Below, piece by piece: positions 51,113 to 58,722 of a stretch of 64,000 bases of DNA. The position numbers and the translations under genes were made by a program. Each line of letters begins with the position of its first letter. Position 1 is the stretch's first letter. Source of the stretch: Oscillospiraceae bacterium (lineage in GTDB: Bacteria; Bacillota; Clostridia; Oscillospirales; Oscillospiraceae); assembly GCA_017465745.1 (NCBI GenBank), contig JAFTVM010000090.1, forward strand, positions 1 through 64,000, given 5' to 3'. Below the pieces are notes generated by a model. That model saw only the letters and a list, made by a program, of their open reading frames with translations, had not been told where the DNA came from and ran no database searches.

Positions 51113-51493
51113 ATGGTTGGAAGCTATGACGTGCGGATGGGGGACAGGCCGGTGGGCACGGTAAAAGTCGAAAAAGAGGGGCTTTACTACCGCTTTTCCT
51201 GCCGGTGCAGCCTGAGCGGGGAAGTCCTGTGCAGGCTCTGGCTGCGCAGCGGCGGAAAGGAAATCGACCTGGGGCTTTGCGTCCCCATGGAGGCCGGCTT
51301 CGGTACCGAAAAGCGGATGCCTGTCAGGCAGTGCGGCGAGGACGCACCGGAATTTTTCCTGCGGCCCAAAGGGGCTGATACCCGGGGGAATTTCGTCCCC
51401 ATTTCTCCGGAAGAACCGTTCCGCTATCTCCACAGGCTGGAGAACGCCTTCCTGGAACGCCGGGGGAGCCGGTTGGGCATCGTCATCCGTTAG
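51113..51493 (+). CDS. Hypothetical protein, 126 residues
   Basis: Not recognised. Begins MVGSYDVRMGDRPVGTVKVE; the strand-rich N-terminal half (EGLYYRFSCRCSLSGEVLCRLWLR) contains paired Cys, and the C-terminal half carries GFGTEKRMPVRQ and PEEPFRYLHRLENAFL. No signal or TM. The initiation region is unusual because the Shine-Dalgarno lies inside the preceding terminator stem. Convergent with exonuclease III, with 79 bp between them that hold no clear terminator. Confidence 0.6.
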   Translation: MVGSYDVRMGDRPVGTVKVEKEGLYYRFSCRCSLSGEVLCRLWLRSGGKEIDLGLCVPMEAGFGTEKRMPVRQCGEDAPEFFLRPKGADTRGNFVPISPEEPFRYLHRLENAFLERRGSRLGIVIR

Positions 51494-51572
51494 CCCGGGA
51501 TTGATCAGCCAGACGATGATGGCGATGGCTTTCTTCTTGGGGGCGAATTTCCAGGACTGATCCTTTCCCTTC

Positions 51573-52328
51573 TTAGATTTTGATTTCCAAGCCAACAGGG
51601 CAGTGATCAGAACCCATCACTTCATTATAAATAGGCGCGGCTTCGATCTTGTCAGCCACCCGGTCGGAGACCAGAAAATAGTCAATGCGCCAGCCCGCGT
51701 TTTTCTCCCGGGCCTTGAACATGTAGCTCCACCAGGTGTAAGCGCCGGTGGCGTCGGGATTCAGATGGCGGAACGTGTCGGTGAAGCCCCGGGCCAGGGT
51801 GTCGGTAAAGCTGTTTCGTTCCTCGTCGGAGAAGCCCGCGTTGCCCCGGTTGGTTTTGGGGTTCTTCAGGTCGATCTCCTGATGGGCCACGTTCAGGTCG
51901 CCGCAGATGATGACGGGCTTCTTCTCGTCCAGGGCGGTCAGATAGTCCCGGAAAGCCTCGTCCCACTTCATCCGGTGGCCGATGCGGGCCAGCTCCCGCT
52001 GGGCGTTGGGGGTGTAGCAGGTGACGAGGTAGAAGTTCTCGTATTCCAGGGTGATCATCCGGCCTTCGGTATCCAGCTCCGGCACGCCCACGCCGTAGGT
52101 GACGGACAGGGGCTCGTGCTTGGCGAAGATGGCGGTGCCGGAGTAGCCCTTTTTCTCGGCGCAGCACCAGTACTGGCGGTAGCCGGGCAGATCCAGGGTC
52201 ACCTGGCCCTCCTGGAGCTTGGTCTCCTGGAGGCAGAAGAAATCGGCGTCCGCGGCGTTGAAGAAATCCTGCCAGCCCTTGCTGATGCAGGCCCGCAGGC
52301 CGTTGACGTTCCATGAGATGAATTTCAT
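51573..52328 (-). CDS. xth: Exodeoxyribonuclease III / AP endonuclease
   Basis: 251 residues; base-excision repair. Mg-dependent endonuclease/exonuclease/phosphatase fold: MKFISWNVNGLRA, FFCLQETKL (metal Glu), YTPNAQRE (Tyr), CGDLNVAHQEIDL (Asp/Asn), YTWWSYMFKAREKNAGWRIDYFLVS, and GSDHCPVGLEI at the C-terminus with the catalytic His. GGAGA lies eight nt before the ATG. Confidence 0.95.
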   Translation of the reverse strand: MKFISWNVNGLRACISKGWQDFFNAADADFFCLQETKLQEGQVTLDLPGYRQYWCCAEKKGYSGTAIFAKHEPLSVTYGVGVPELDTEGRMITLEYENFYLVTCYTPNAQRELARIGHRMKWDEAFRDYLTALDEKKPVIICGDLNVAHQEIDLKNPKTNRGNAGFSDEERNSFTDTLARGFTDTFRHLNPDATGAYTWWSYMFKAREKNAGWRIDYFLVSDRVADKIEAAPIYNEVMGSDHCPVGLEIKI

Positions 52329-52356
52329 AGTTGTGTTCTCCAAATGTTTTAATTTA

Positions 52357-52485
52357 GGGGAGGGTTTTGTCCCTCCCAAAACTTGATAGGATGAAGATGT
52401 ATCGTTTGATGCTGAAACTGCTGGTTATTCTAACAATTAAGCCGTTCGATCATCGATACGCTGAGGGAGGGGGAAGACCCTCCCC
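52357..52485. repeat. Pair of inverted G-rich hairpins between xth and the lipoprotein gene
   Basis: GGGGAGGG...CCCTCCC (52357-52377) and GGGAGGG...CCCTCCCC (52465-52485) are inverted copies of each other, with 18 of 21 positions matching when one is reversed. Each is also a 7-bp hairpin. They bound a 129-bp non-coding block, like a small non-autonomous element or decayed repeat. Confidence 0.5.
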
Positions 52486-52497
52486 GCAGAAAACAGA

Positions 52498-52998
52498 TTA
52501 ATCAGCCGCTTGCGTCATATTTTGCGCACTCTCATCCACCAGCAGCAAACTGTCCCTTGTAAAGGTGATGGACACGGTGTTCAGTGACTCTGCGTGGATG
52601 GTGATGGACTGGACATCTGTCATGCCGAAGCATGTGCGGGCCAGACATGCGCAGGCCAGAGTCAGATCCGCCCCCTCCATCATGGACACGATGCCGCTGA
52701 GCCGGATGTCCAGGCTGTCTTCCTGCTGAACCAGCTCCTCCAGATTGGTGCCGCTGGGGAAGGGGGATTTCAGATAATCGGTGACTGGGCCGTGGAAATA
52801 GAGGATCAGCAGATACCGCAGGTCATCCACGTGGCCGGCGGCGGAGCGGCGTTCACCCACCATGACCCCGTCGGCGGCGCCATAGAGATATTCCTCTTCG
52901 TCGCGGACATAGTAATAGGTCACCGCGTTTTCATCGGCGCAGGCGGCCAGACTCACTACCAGCGCCAGTAGCAGCAAAAGGGAGATCAGTCGTTTCAT
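52498..52998 (-). CDS. GerMN-domain lipoprotein
   Basis: 166 residues. The signal KRLISLLLLLALVVSLAAC ends in a lipobox with Cys at 20. The mature part carries a GerMN-like pattern (DLRYLLILYFHGP...LKSPFPSGTNLEELVQ...GADLTLACACLARTCFGMTDVQSITI). Similar lipoproteins are often the last gene beside a sensor kinase. It overlaps the kinase stop by ATGA, so it is probably part of the same signalling unit. Confidence 0.8.
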   Translation of the reverse strand: MKRLISLLLLLALVVSLAACADENAVTYYYVRDEEEYLYGAADGVMVGERRSAAGHVDDLRYLLILYFHGPVTDYLKSPFPSGTNLEELVQQEDSLDIRLSGIVSMMEGADLTLACACLARTCFGMTDVQSITIHAESLNTVSITFTRDSLLLVDESAQNMTQAAD

Positions 52999-54431
52999 TC
53001 TGCTGCCTCCTCGGTGTCGAAAATAGGGAAGGTCACGGTAAAGCAGGTGCCCTGGTCCAGGACGCTGTCCACAGTGATCTCACCGCGGTTGCGCTGGACA
53101 ATGGTGCGCACGATGGCAAGGCCGAGACCGCTGCCGCCGGTGGCCCGGGAACGGGCCTTGTCCACCCGGAAGAACCGCTCGAAAATATGGCTCAGGGAAT
53201 CTGCCGGGATGCCCATGCCGGTATCGGCGACCCGCAGCACGGCGTTGTCACCCTCCCGGCGGAGGGTGACCCGGAGCTGGCCGCCGGCGATGTTGTATTT
53301 GATGCCGTTTTCCACCAGGTTGAAGACGATCTGATACAGGTCATCCTCCAATATCAGCACAGGGCAGTCGTCCAGCTCCGCCTGGATGGTGATATCCTGC
53401 TGGGAAGCCTGGGGCGTCAGCATCCGCACCACCCGCTCGATGGTGGGGGCCATGTGGATGATCTCGCAGTCCTGGGCCACCACGCCGTCCACCTTGGTCA
53501 GAGACAGGAGCTTGGCAGTCATGCGGTTGAGGCGTTCGGCCTCGTTGCCGATGTCGGTGACGAATTCCCGGACGGTGTCCATATCCATGTCGTACTGCAG
53601 AATGGAGTCCGACAGCAGCTTGATGGAGGCCAGGGGCGTCTTCAGTTCGTGAGAGGCGTCGGAGACGAAGCGGCGGCGCTTGTCCTCAGAGGTATTCAGA
53701 CGCTCGGTCAGGTCGTTGACCTCCTGACCCAGGAACGTCAGCTCATCGTGGCCGCCCAGACTGACCTTGTGGGTATAGTCGCCCTGCTGGATGATCCGCA
53801 TGGAAGCCATGATCTTGCGCATCCGCCGGGAAAAGCGCATGGCAAAGATCACGGAGAAGAGGATCAGCAGGATCTCCAGCACGAAGGTGATGCGGAAGAT
53901 GTTGGTCTGCAGGCCCTGGATCAGCACGCCCAGGGCAGTGTCGTATTCCATCATATACACGCAGCCCAGGGTGATGCCGTAGGAGATGATGGGGGTGGCC
54001 GCCCGGGACTGGATGGCACCGTCATGGTAGTTGCCGGTGAAGGCCCGGTTGCCGTCCAGAGCCCGGAGGATCTCCGGCAGGAGGGCGTACCGGCCCGTAT
54101 CGGCGGCGGTGGAATCGTAGATCACGAGACCTGTCTGATCCGTCACCAGCAGGCGGGTGGCGGTGAGGGAATCCATCCGGCTGATGGTGGCGGTGACCGT
54201 GGCGGTGTTCAGTACATCCAGCTTCATGATCTCGTCGGCTGCCAGGTAGCATTTTTCGATCATGGCGCTTTCCTTGCTCTGGAAGAACAGGTTCTGGGTG
54301 GACTCGGCACAGTAGATATTCAGCACCGACAGCACCGCCAGGGTGATGATGATATAGATCGCGGCATAGCGGAACTGGCTGTTGGTGTAGCCGCGGAATA
54401 CTCTGTGTTCACTTTCGGAAATAATAGCCAA
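52995..54431 (-). CDS. Membrane sensor histidine kinase
   Basis: 478 residues. TM1 (about 22-40), extracytoplasmic sensor domain (about 41-180), TM2 (about 181-205), HAMP, HisKA with SDASHELKTPLASIKLL (phospho-His near 252), and HATPase_c with N-box LVENGIKYN, G1 DTGMGIP, FERFFRVDKARSR and G2 GGSGLGLAIV. The frame has no ATG near the start; TTG after GGGG is the only reasonable initiator. This makes the gene overlap the response-regulator gene by 23 nt. Confidence 0.92.
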   Translation of the reverse strand: MAIISESEHRVFRGYTNSQFRYAAIYIIITLAVLSVLNIYCAESTQNLFFQSKESAMIEKCYLAADEIMKLDVLNTATVTATISRMDSLTATRLLVTDQTGLVIYDSTAADTGRYALLPEILRALDGNRAFTGNYHDGAIQSRAATPIISYGITLGCVYMMEYDTALGVLIQGLQTNIFRITFVLEILLILFSVIFAMRFSRRMRKIMASMRIIQQGDYTHKVSLGGHDELTFLGQEVNDLTERLNTSEDKRRRFVSDASHELKTPLASIKLLSDSILQYDMDMDTVREFVTDIGNEAERLNRMTAKLLSLTKVDGVVAQDCEIIHMAPTIERVVRMLTPQASQQDITIQAELDDCPVLILEDDLYQIVFNLVENGIKYNIAGGQLRVTLRREGDNAVLRVADTGMGIPADSLSHIFERFFRVDKARSRATGGSGLGLAIVRTIVQRNRGEITVDSVLDQGTCFTVTFPIFDTEEAAE

Positions 54432-55095
54432 CGCCCCACTTCGTTAAGATATATTTGGGTTCTGCCGGATTTTCCTCCAGCTTCTCCCGCAGACGGCGGA
54501 TGTGGACATCCACGGTACGGATGTCGGAGCGGTATTCGTAAGCCCAGATGGTGTCGAGCAATGCCTCCCGGGAGTAGACCCGGTTGGGATTGCGCATGAG
54601 GAACTCGATGACGTCGAATTCCTTGGCCGTCAGGTCTGCCAGGGCGCCGTTTTTGTAGGCGTTCCGGGCGTCCAGATCCAGGCTGATGGTGCCGATGGTC
54701 AGCTTGTTGGCCTCAGGTGCCTTCTTTTCTGCGCCTGCGCCTGCCCGGCGCAGCAGGGCACGGATCCGGGCCTTCAGCTCCAGAATGTTGAAGGGCTTGG
54801 TCATATAGTCGTCCACGCCATGGTCAAAGCCCAGGAGCTTGTCCATGTCGTCGGTCTTGGCGGTGAGCATGATGATGGGCACATCGGAAAACTCCCGGAT
54901 CTTGGCGCAGGCCGTCAGGCCGTCCATCACCGGCATCATCACATCCAGCACCACCAGGTCGGGCTTGGCGTCCCGGACGGCGTCCACAGCCTCCTGGCCG
55001 TTGGAGCCTGTCAGAACCTCGTAGCCCTCATTCATCAGATTGAAGCGGATGCCCTTGACGAGCAATGCTTCGTCGTCCACAACTAAAATTTTCAT
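54409..55095 (-). CDS. OmpR/PhoB-family response regulator
   Basis: 228 residues. Receiver domain with VVDDE (acidic pocket), phospho-acceptor Asp in LVVLDVMMP near 52, TAK (Thr/Lys) and DYMTKPFN; then a linker and a winged-helix DNA-binding domain (LTAKEFDVIEFLMRNPNRVYSREALLD...DVHIRRLREKLE...GVGYYFRK). Partner of the adjoining kinase. Its ribosome binding site AGGAGGAG lies in the end of the comEA-like gene, with an ATGA overlap. Confidence 0.94.
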   Translation of the reverse strand: MKILVVDDEALLVKGIRFNLMNEGYEVLTGSNGQEAVDAVRDAKPDLVVLDVMMPVMDGLTACAKIREFSDVPIIMLTAKTDDMDKLLGFDHGVDDYMTKPFNILELKARIRALLRRAGAGAEKKAPEANKLTIGTISLDLDARNAYKNGALADLTAKEFDVIEFLMRNPNRVYSREALLDTIWAYEYRSDIRTVDVHIRRLREKLEENPAEPKYILTKWGVGYYFRK

Positions 55096-55466
55096 GCGTC
55101 TCCTCCTACTGTGATCAGATCCAGAATTTCCAGCAGGGTAGCATCGCCGATGCCCTTGACCTTCGTCAGTTCCTCGGTTGCCCGGAAATCGCCGTTTTCC
55201 GCCCGCCAGGCGATGATCCGGCCGGCCAGCACCGGGCCGATGCCGGGCAGGGACTGAAGCTCCTGGGCCGTGGCGGTGTTGATATTGACGATGACGGGGC
55301 CGGTGGGCGCAGTGCCGGCTTGCGTTGCCGCTTCGGTGACGGCGGACGTGGCCTGCCAGATCCGCACCGGGGCCCGGTTCAGACTTCGTCCTGCAAAGAA
55401 TCCGGTTACAAAAGCGGTAAAAATGCAGGTGATCAGCACCAGAATGCTGATGGCCGGTTTTTTCAT
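55092..55466 (-). CDS. ComEA-like helix-hairpin-helix DNA-binding protein
   Basis: 124 residues. A membrane anchor (ISILVLITCIFTAFVTGFFAG), a short Ala/Thr linker, then a tandem HhH DNA-binding domain (VNINTATAQELQSLPGIGPVLAGRIIAWRAENGDFRATEELTKVKGIGDATL). ComEA binds incoming DNA at the cell surface in competent Gram-positives. It heads an operon with the two-component system, an unusual pairing; comEC is not in the window. GGAGGGGG precedes ATG. Confidence 0.88.
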   Translation of the reverse strand: MKKPAISILVLITCIFTAFVTGFFAGRSLNRAPVRIWQATSAVTEAATQAGTAPTGPVIVNINTATAQELQSLPGIGPVLAGRIIAWRAENGDFRATEELTKVKGIGDATLLEILDLITVGGDA

Positions 55467-55496
55467 CCGAATCCCCCTCCTGCCCGTGCCGCTTCC

Positions 55497-55525
55497 TTGA
55501 CTACCCAATAAAAAGCTGATATAAT
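55497..55525 (+). promoter_or_regulatory. SigA extended -10 promoter for the dacB-like operon
   Basis: TTGACT, 17-bp spacer, TGATATAAT. One of the strongest promoter matches in the window. Confidence 0.8.
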
Positions 55526-55590
55526 ATACCCCACATTATACATGAATTTTCCCCGCCGGGCAAGTACCGGCGTGGTATTGAGGTAGAAAT

Positions 55591-57126
55591 ATGAAAAAAA
55601 AGAACGCCCTGTGTCTGGGTCTTGCATTGCTGCTTGTGCTGCAGTGCTTTGCTTTTTCTGTGCTGGCGACATCTGCGCAGGCGCCAGCCGCCGGATCCCA
55701 GTCCGCGCAGACCACTGAGTCCTCAACCGAAGCGCCCACGGAACTGGATATCTCCAAGGTGCCCTTCGGCACCGCTGATGTGGATTACGGCTGCCACTCC
55801 CTGGACGCCGCCACGGCCCTGGGCGGCAGCGAAAAGCTGCTCAGCTCTGCCAAGGGCGTATTCGTCTACGAGACCCGCTCCGATACGGTGCTCTATAATT
55901 ACAATCCCGATGAGCATCTGGCTCCCGGCGGTCTGGTGCAGATCGTCAATGCCATGCTGGTGCTGGAGAATGCCGATCTGGATGAGGTCGTCACCGTCAG
56001 TACCTATTATATCAACCAGCTGCCTCTGGGCGTGCGCCACGTGATGCTGCGCAACGGCGAGGAAATTACCGTCCGTGATCTGCTGTACTGCATGATGGTC
56101 TATTCCGCCAACGACGCCGCCGTGGTTCTGGCAGAACACATGGCCGGCTCTCCGGAGCGGTTCATCAGCATGATGAATAAAAAAGTCAAGGAGCTGGGCT
56201 GCAACGATACGGTGATCACCACTGTCAGCGGTCTGGATGATCCCGCGCAGTATTCCACCGCCAGAGACATGGCCCGGATCCTGGACGCAGCCATGGAGAA
56301 TGATACCTTCCGGGAAATCGCCGGTACAGGCACCTACACGGTGCCTGCCACCAACAAATCCGATGAGCGCGTCATACAGTCAATCACTTATCTGCTCAAG
56401 GACGCCGCTGTTTCCCAGTTCTACGACGAGCGCGTCACCGCCGGCAAGGCCACCTACACCTCTTCCGCCGCCGGCGCCACGGTCGCCTTTGCTGCCGAGA
56501 CGGAGGAACTGAGCCTGATCTGCGTGATCATCGGCGCAAAGAGAAGCTATGCTTCCGACGGCCAGCTTCAGAGTTACGGCAATTTCGAAGAGGCGGAAAA
56601 GCTGATGAGCCACTGCTTCGGCGGCTTCCATGTCCGCCGGCTCCTGTACGGCGGTCAGACCATGATCCAGATGGACGTGCAGGGCGGCGCCAATGACGTG
56701 GTGGCCGTGAATCGCAGCTCCATCGACATTGTTCTGCCCACGGGCGTCGGACTGGATGATCTGACGATGAAATATGATGTGGTGGGCGGAAAGCTTCAGG
56801 CTCCTGTGAAAGAGGGCCAGCAGGTCGCCACTCTGCAGATGTGGTATGAGACTGCCTGTGTGGGCGAAACCGTGCTCTACGCCATGACCGATGTAGCCCC
56901 TGCCGAGCATCCCGGCTATGCCATTCAGGACGGCGCCACCCGTACCGATGCGGATATGGCCCAGCTTCTGATGTTCCTGGGCGTTGCCCTGCTGCTGATC
57001 ATTGTGCCGCTGGCACTGTGGATGCTGGCCAATGCCCTGCGCAAGTCCTTTGCCAAGCGCCGCGCCCGCAAGCTGCGCCGCCAGCGCCGGGATGAACGCA
57101 TGAACAGCAGGAGGAGCCGCCGATGA
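55591..57126 (+). CDS. D-alanyl-D-alanine carboxypeptidase homologue lacking the catalytic Ser-Lys
   Basis: 511 residues with signal peptide (about 1-30), an S11 peptidase-like domain (about 85-370), a PBP5 C-terminal-like domain (about 370-450), a TM helix near 472-490 and a very basic tail. The expected SxxK is APGGLVQI here (Ser to Gly114, Lys to Gln117), and KTG is KAT near 286; only SxN (YSAND, 172-174) survives. It is long, intact and well expressed by promoter, so it looks like a retained pseudoenzyme, not a decaying gene. Coupled to the UDG gene downstream by overlap. Confidence 0.85.
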   Translation: MKKKNALCLGLALLLVLQCFAFSVLATSAQAPAAGSQSAQTTESSTEAPTELDISKVPFGTADVDYGCHSLDAATALGGSEKLLSSAKGVFVYETRSDTVLYNYNPDEHLAPGGLVQIVNAMLVLENADLDEVVTVSTYYINQLPLGVRHVMLRNGEEITVRDLLYCMMVYSANDAAVVLAEHMAGSPERFISMMNKKVKELGCNDTVITTVSGLDDPAQYSTARDMARILDAAMENDTFREIAGTGTYTVPATNKSDERVIQSITYLLKDAAVSQFYDERVTAGKATYTSSAAGATVAFAAETEELSLICVIIGAKRSYASDGQLQSYGNFEEAEKLMSHCFGGFHVRRLLYGGQTMIQMDVQGGANDVVAVNRSSIDIVLPTGVGLDDLTMKYDVVGGKLQAPVKEGQQVATLQMWYETACVGETVLYAMTDVAPAEHPGYAIQDGATRTDADMAQLLMFLGVALLLIIVPLALWMLANALRKSFAKRRARKLRRQRRDERMNSRRSRR

Positions 57127-57689
57127 TGGAATGGAACGAACTGGAAAGTGCCGCCCATGCATGCACCCGCTGCGGCCTGTGCGAGACAAGGCACAATGTG
57201 GTCTTCGGTGTGGGTAACCGGTCGGCCGATGTGATGTTCGTGGGCGAGGGTCCCGGTGAGCAGGAGGATCTGCAGGGCATCCCTTTTGTGGGCCCGGCGG
57301 GCAGGCTGCTGGACGATATGCTGTCCATCATCGACCTGGACCGGAACACCAACTGCTACATCGCCAATATTGTCAAATGCCGTCCGCCCCGCAATCGCGA
57401 TCCCATGGAGACGGAGCAGGATGCCTGTATCGACTATTTGCGCAATCAGGTGCTGCTGGTCAGACCCAAGATCATCGTCTGCCTGGGCCGTATCGCGGCC
57501 AAGCGGCTCATCGATCCGGATTTCCGCATCACCCGCCAGCACGGTGCCTGGGTCGAGAAAAACGGTATCTGGATGTCCGCCATCTATCACCCCTCCGCCC
57601 TTCTGCGGGATGTGAGCAAACGCCCCGAGACCTTTGATGATCTCATTGCCCTGCGGGCAAAGATCCGGGAGCTGGGCTGCCAAATGTAA
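57123..57689 (+). CDS. Family 4 uracil-DNA glycosylase (Fe-S)
   Basis: 188 residues. Removes uracil from DNA. Iron-sulphur ligands CTRCGLC near residue 14 with later Cys in NIVKCRPPRNRDP and a final partner, active-site GEGPGEQEDLQGIPFVGPAGRLLD near 40, and C-terminal YHPSALLR motif. Tandem ATGs lie at the start; the first overlaps the previous stop codon (ATGA) and has AGGAGGAG six to eight nt away. Confidence 0.93.
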   Translation: MMEWNELESAAHACTRCGLCETRHNVVFGVGNRSADVMFVGEGPGEQEDLQGIPFVGPAGRLLDDMLSIIDLDRNTNCYIANIVKCRPPRNRDPMETEQDACIDYLRNQVLLVRPKIIVCLGRIAAKRLIDPDFRITRQHGAWVEKNGIWMSAIYHPSALLRDVSKRPETFDDLIALRAKIRELGCQM

Positions 57690-57698
57690 AAACGACAC

Positions 57699-57727
57699 CC
57701 CGGAACATCTGGTTCCGGGGTTCCTTT
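57699..57727 (+). terminator. Terminator after the UDG gene
   Basis: The stem CCCCGGAAC/GTTCCGGGG around ATCTG-type loop, followed by TTCCTTTG. The T-tract is weak. Confidence 0.6.
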
Positions 57728-57728
57728 G

Positions 57729-57757
57729 TTGACAGCAGGGAGCCAGTGGTGTAGAAT
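57729..57757 (+). promoter_or_regulatory. SigA promoter for the EamA transporter
   Basis: TTGACA, 17-bp spacer, TAGAAT. Confidence 0.7.
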
Positions 57758-57812
57758 GTGCGTATGCCGTCAAACGACAATAGTCGCTGCACGGCGGAAA
57801 AGAGGTAGAAAT

Positions 57813-58685
57813 ATGAGAAAAACCAGCAAGGCTCGGTGGATGCTGATGGCATCCATGGCCATTTTCGGCACCCTGGGCCCCTTTGTCCGCAATATCAGCG
57901 TGTCCTCCGGGGAGCTGGCCCTGTACCGGGCGGTGATGGCGGCGGCGCTGATCGGCATTTTCCTGATGGTGACGGGGCAGAAGATCCCCTTTGCTGCCAT
58001 CAGAAAGGAGCTGCCTCTGCTGCTCCTGTCCGGCATGGCTATGGGCTTCAACTGGATATTGCTCTTTGAAGCCTATAAATACACCACCGTGTCCGTGGCG
58101 ACCCTGAGTTACTATTTTGCCCCGGTCATCGTCACGGCAGTGTGCCCCATTCTGTTCCGGGAAAAGCTGACGGGCAAGCAGATCATCTGTTTTGTCATGT
58201 CCACCGTGGGCCTGGTGCTGATCACCGGCATTGGCGACCTGAATGCAGGCAGCAGCCATTTCACCGGCATCCTCTTCGGCCTGGGCGCGGCGGTGCTGTA
58301 CGCCACGGTGATCCTGCTGAACAAGTTTATCAAAAATGTGGAGGGTATCCACCGGACGTTCCTCCAGTTCCTGGCGGCCATCGCCGTGCTGATCCCCTAT
58401 GTGGTGCTGACTTCCGGCGTGACCCTGGGCGGCCTGGACGGGATCGGCTGGGTCTGCCTGCTGATCGTGGGCCTTCTCCACACCGGCGTTACCTATTGCA
58501 TGTATTTCTCCAGTCTGAAGGAATTGCCCGGCCAGAAAGCCGCCATTCTCAGCTACATCGATCCCCTGGTGGCGGTGCTGATCTCCGTGATGGTGCTCCG
58601 GGAAAGCATGACGGTCTGGCAGGCCATCGGCGGCGTGCTGATTTTGGGTTTCACCCTCTGGAATGAACTGGGCGGCAAAGAATAA
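57813..58685 (+). CDS. EamA/DMT-superfamily transporter
   Basis: 290 residues, about ten TM helices in two EamA halves (ASMAIFGTLGPFVRNISVSSGELALYRA at the start; second half beginning near ILFGLGAAVLYATVILLNK). Likely metabolite or amino-acid exporter; substrate unknown. GAGGT lies six nt before the ATG. Single-gene unit. Confidence 0.88.
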   Translation: MRKTSKARWMLMASMAIFGTLGPFVRNISVSSGELALYRAVMAAALIGIFLMVTGQKIPFAAIRKELPLLLLSGMAMGFNWILLFEAYKYTTVSVATLSYYFAPVIVTAVCPILFREKLTGKQIICFVMSTVGLVLITGIGDLNAGSSHFTGILFGLGAAVLYATVILLNKFIKNVEGIHRTFLQFLAAIAVLIPYVVLTSGVTLGGLDGIGWVCLLIVGLLHTGVTYCMYFSSLKELPGQKAAILSYIDPLVAVLISVMVLRESMTVWQAIGGVLILGFTLWNELGGKE

Positions 58686-58722
58686 GAAAAAGCCACCGAC
58701 GGCAAGTCGGTGGTTTTTACGT
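58686..58722. terminator. Terminator between EamA and SGNH hydrolase genes
   Basis: The stem AAGCCACCGAC/GTCGGTGGTTT around GGCAA with A- and T-tracts on both sides. Convergent genes. Confidence 0.85.

Noticed and set aside
50738-51595. Minus-strand frame starting TTG at 51595 (AWKSKSKKGKDQSWKF..., then a hydrophobic stretch)
   Set aside because: The first 34 residues look protein-like, but the frame then runs antisense through the 126-residue gene and endoA, and it starts inside xth without a ribosome binding site. It may be a remnant; not supported as a gene.
52357-52377. Intrinsic terminator for xth or the lipoprotein gene
   Set aside because: The hairpin lacks a T-tract on either strand and sits upstream of xth, not at its 3' end.
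52391-52501. Possible 36-codon ORF (MKMYRLMLKLLVIL...)
   Set aside because: Hydrophobic N-terminus but only a weak AGG before the ATG, and it lies within the inverted hairpin block.
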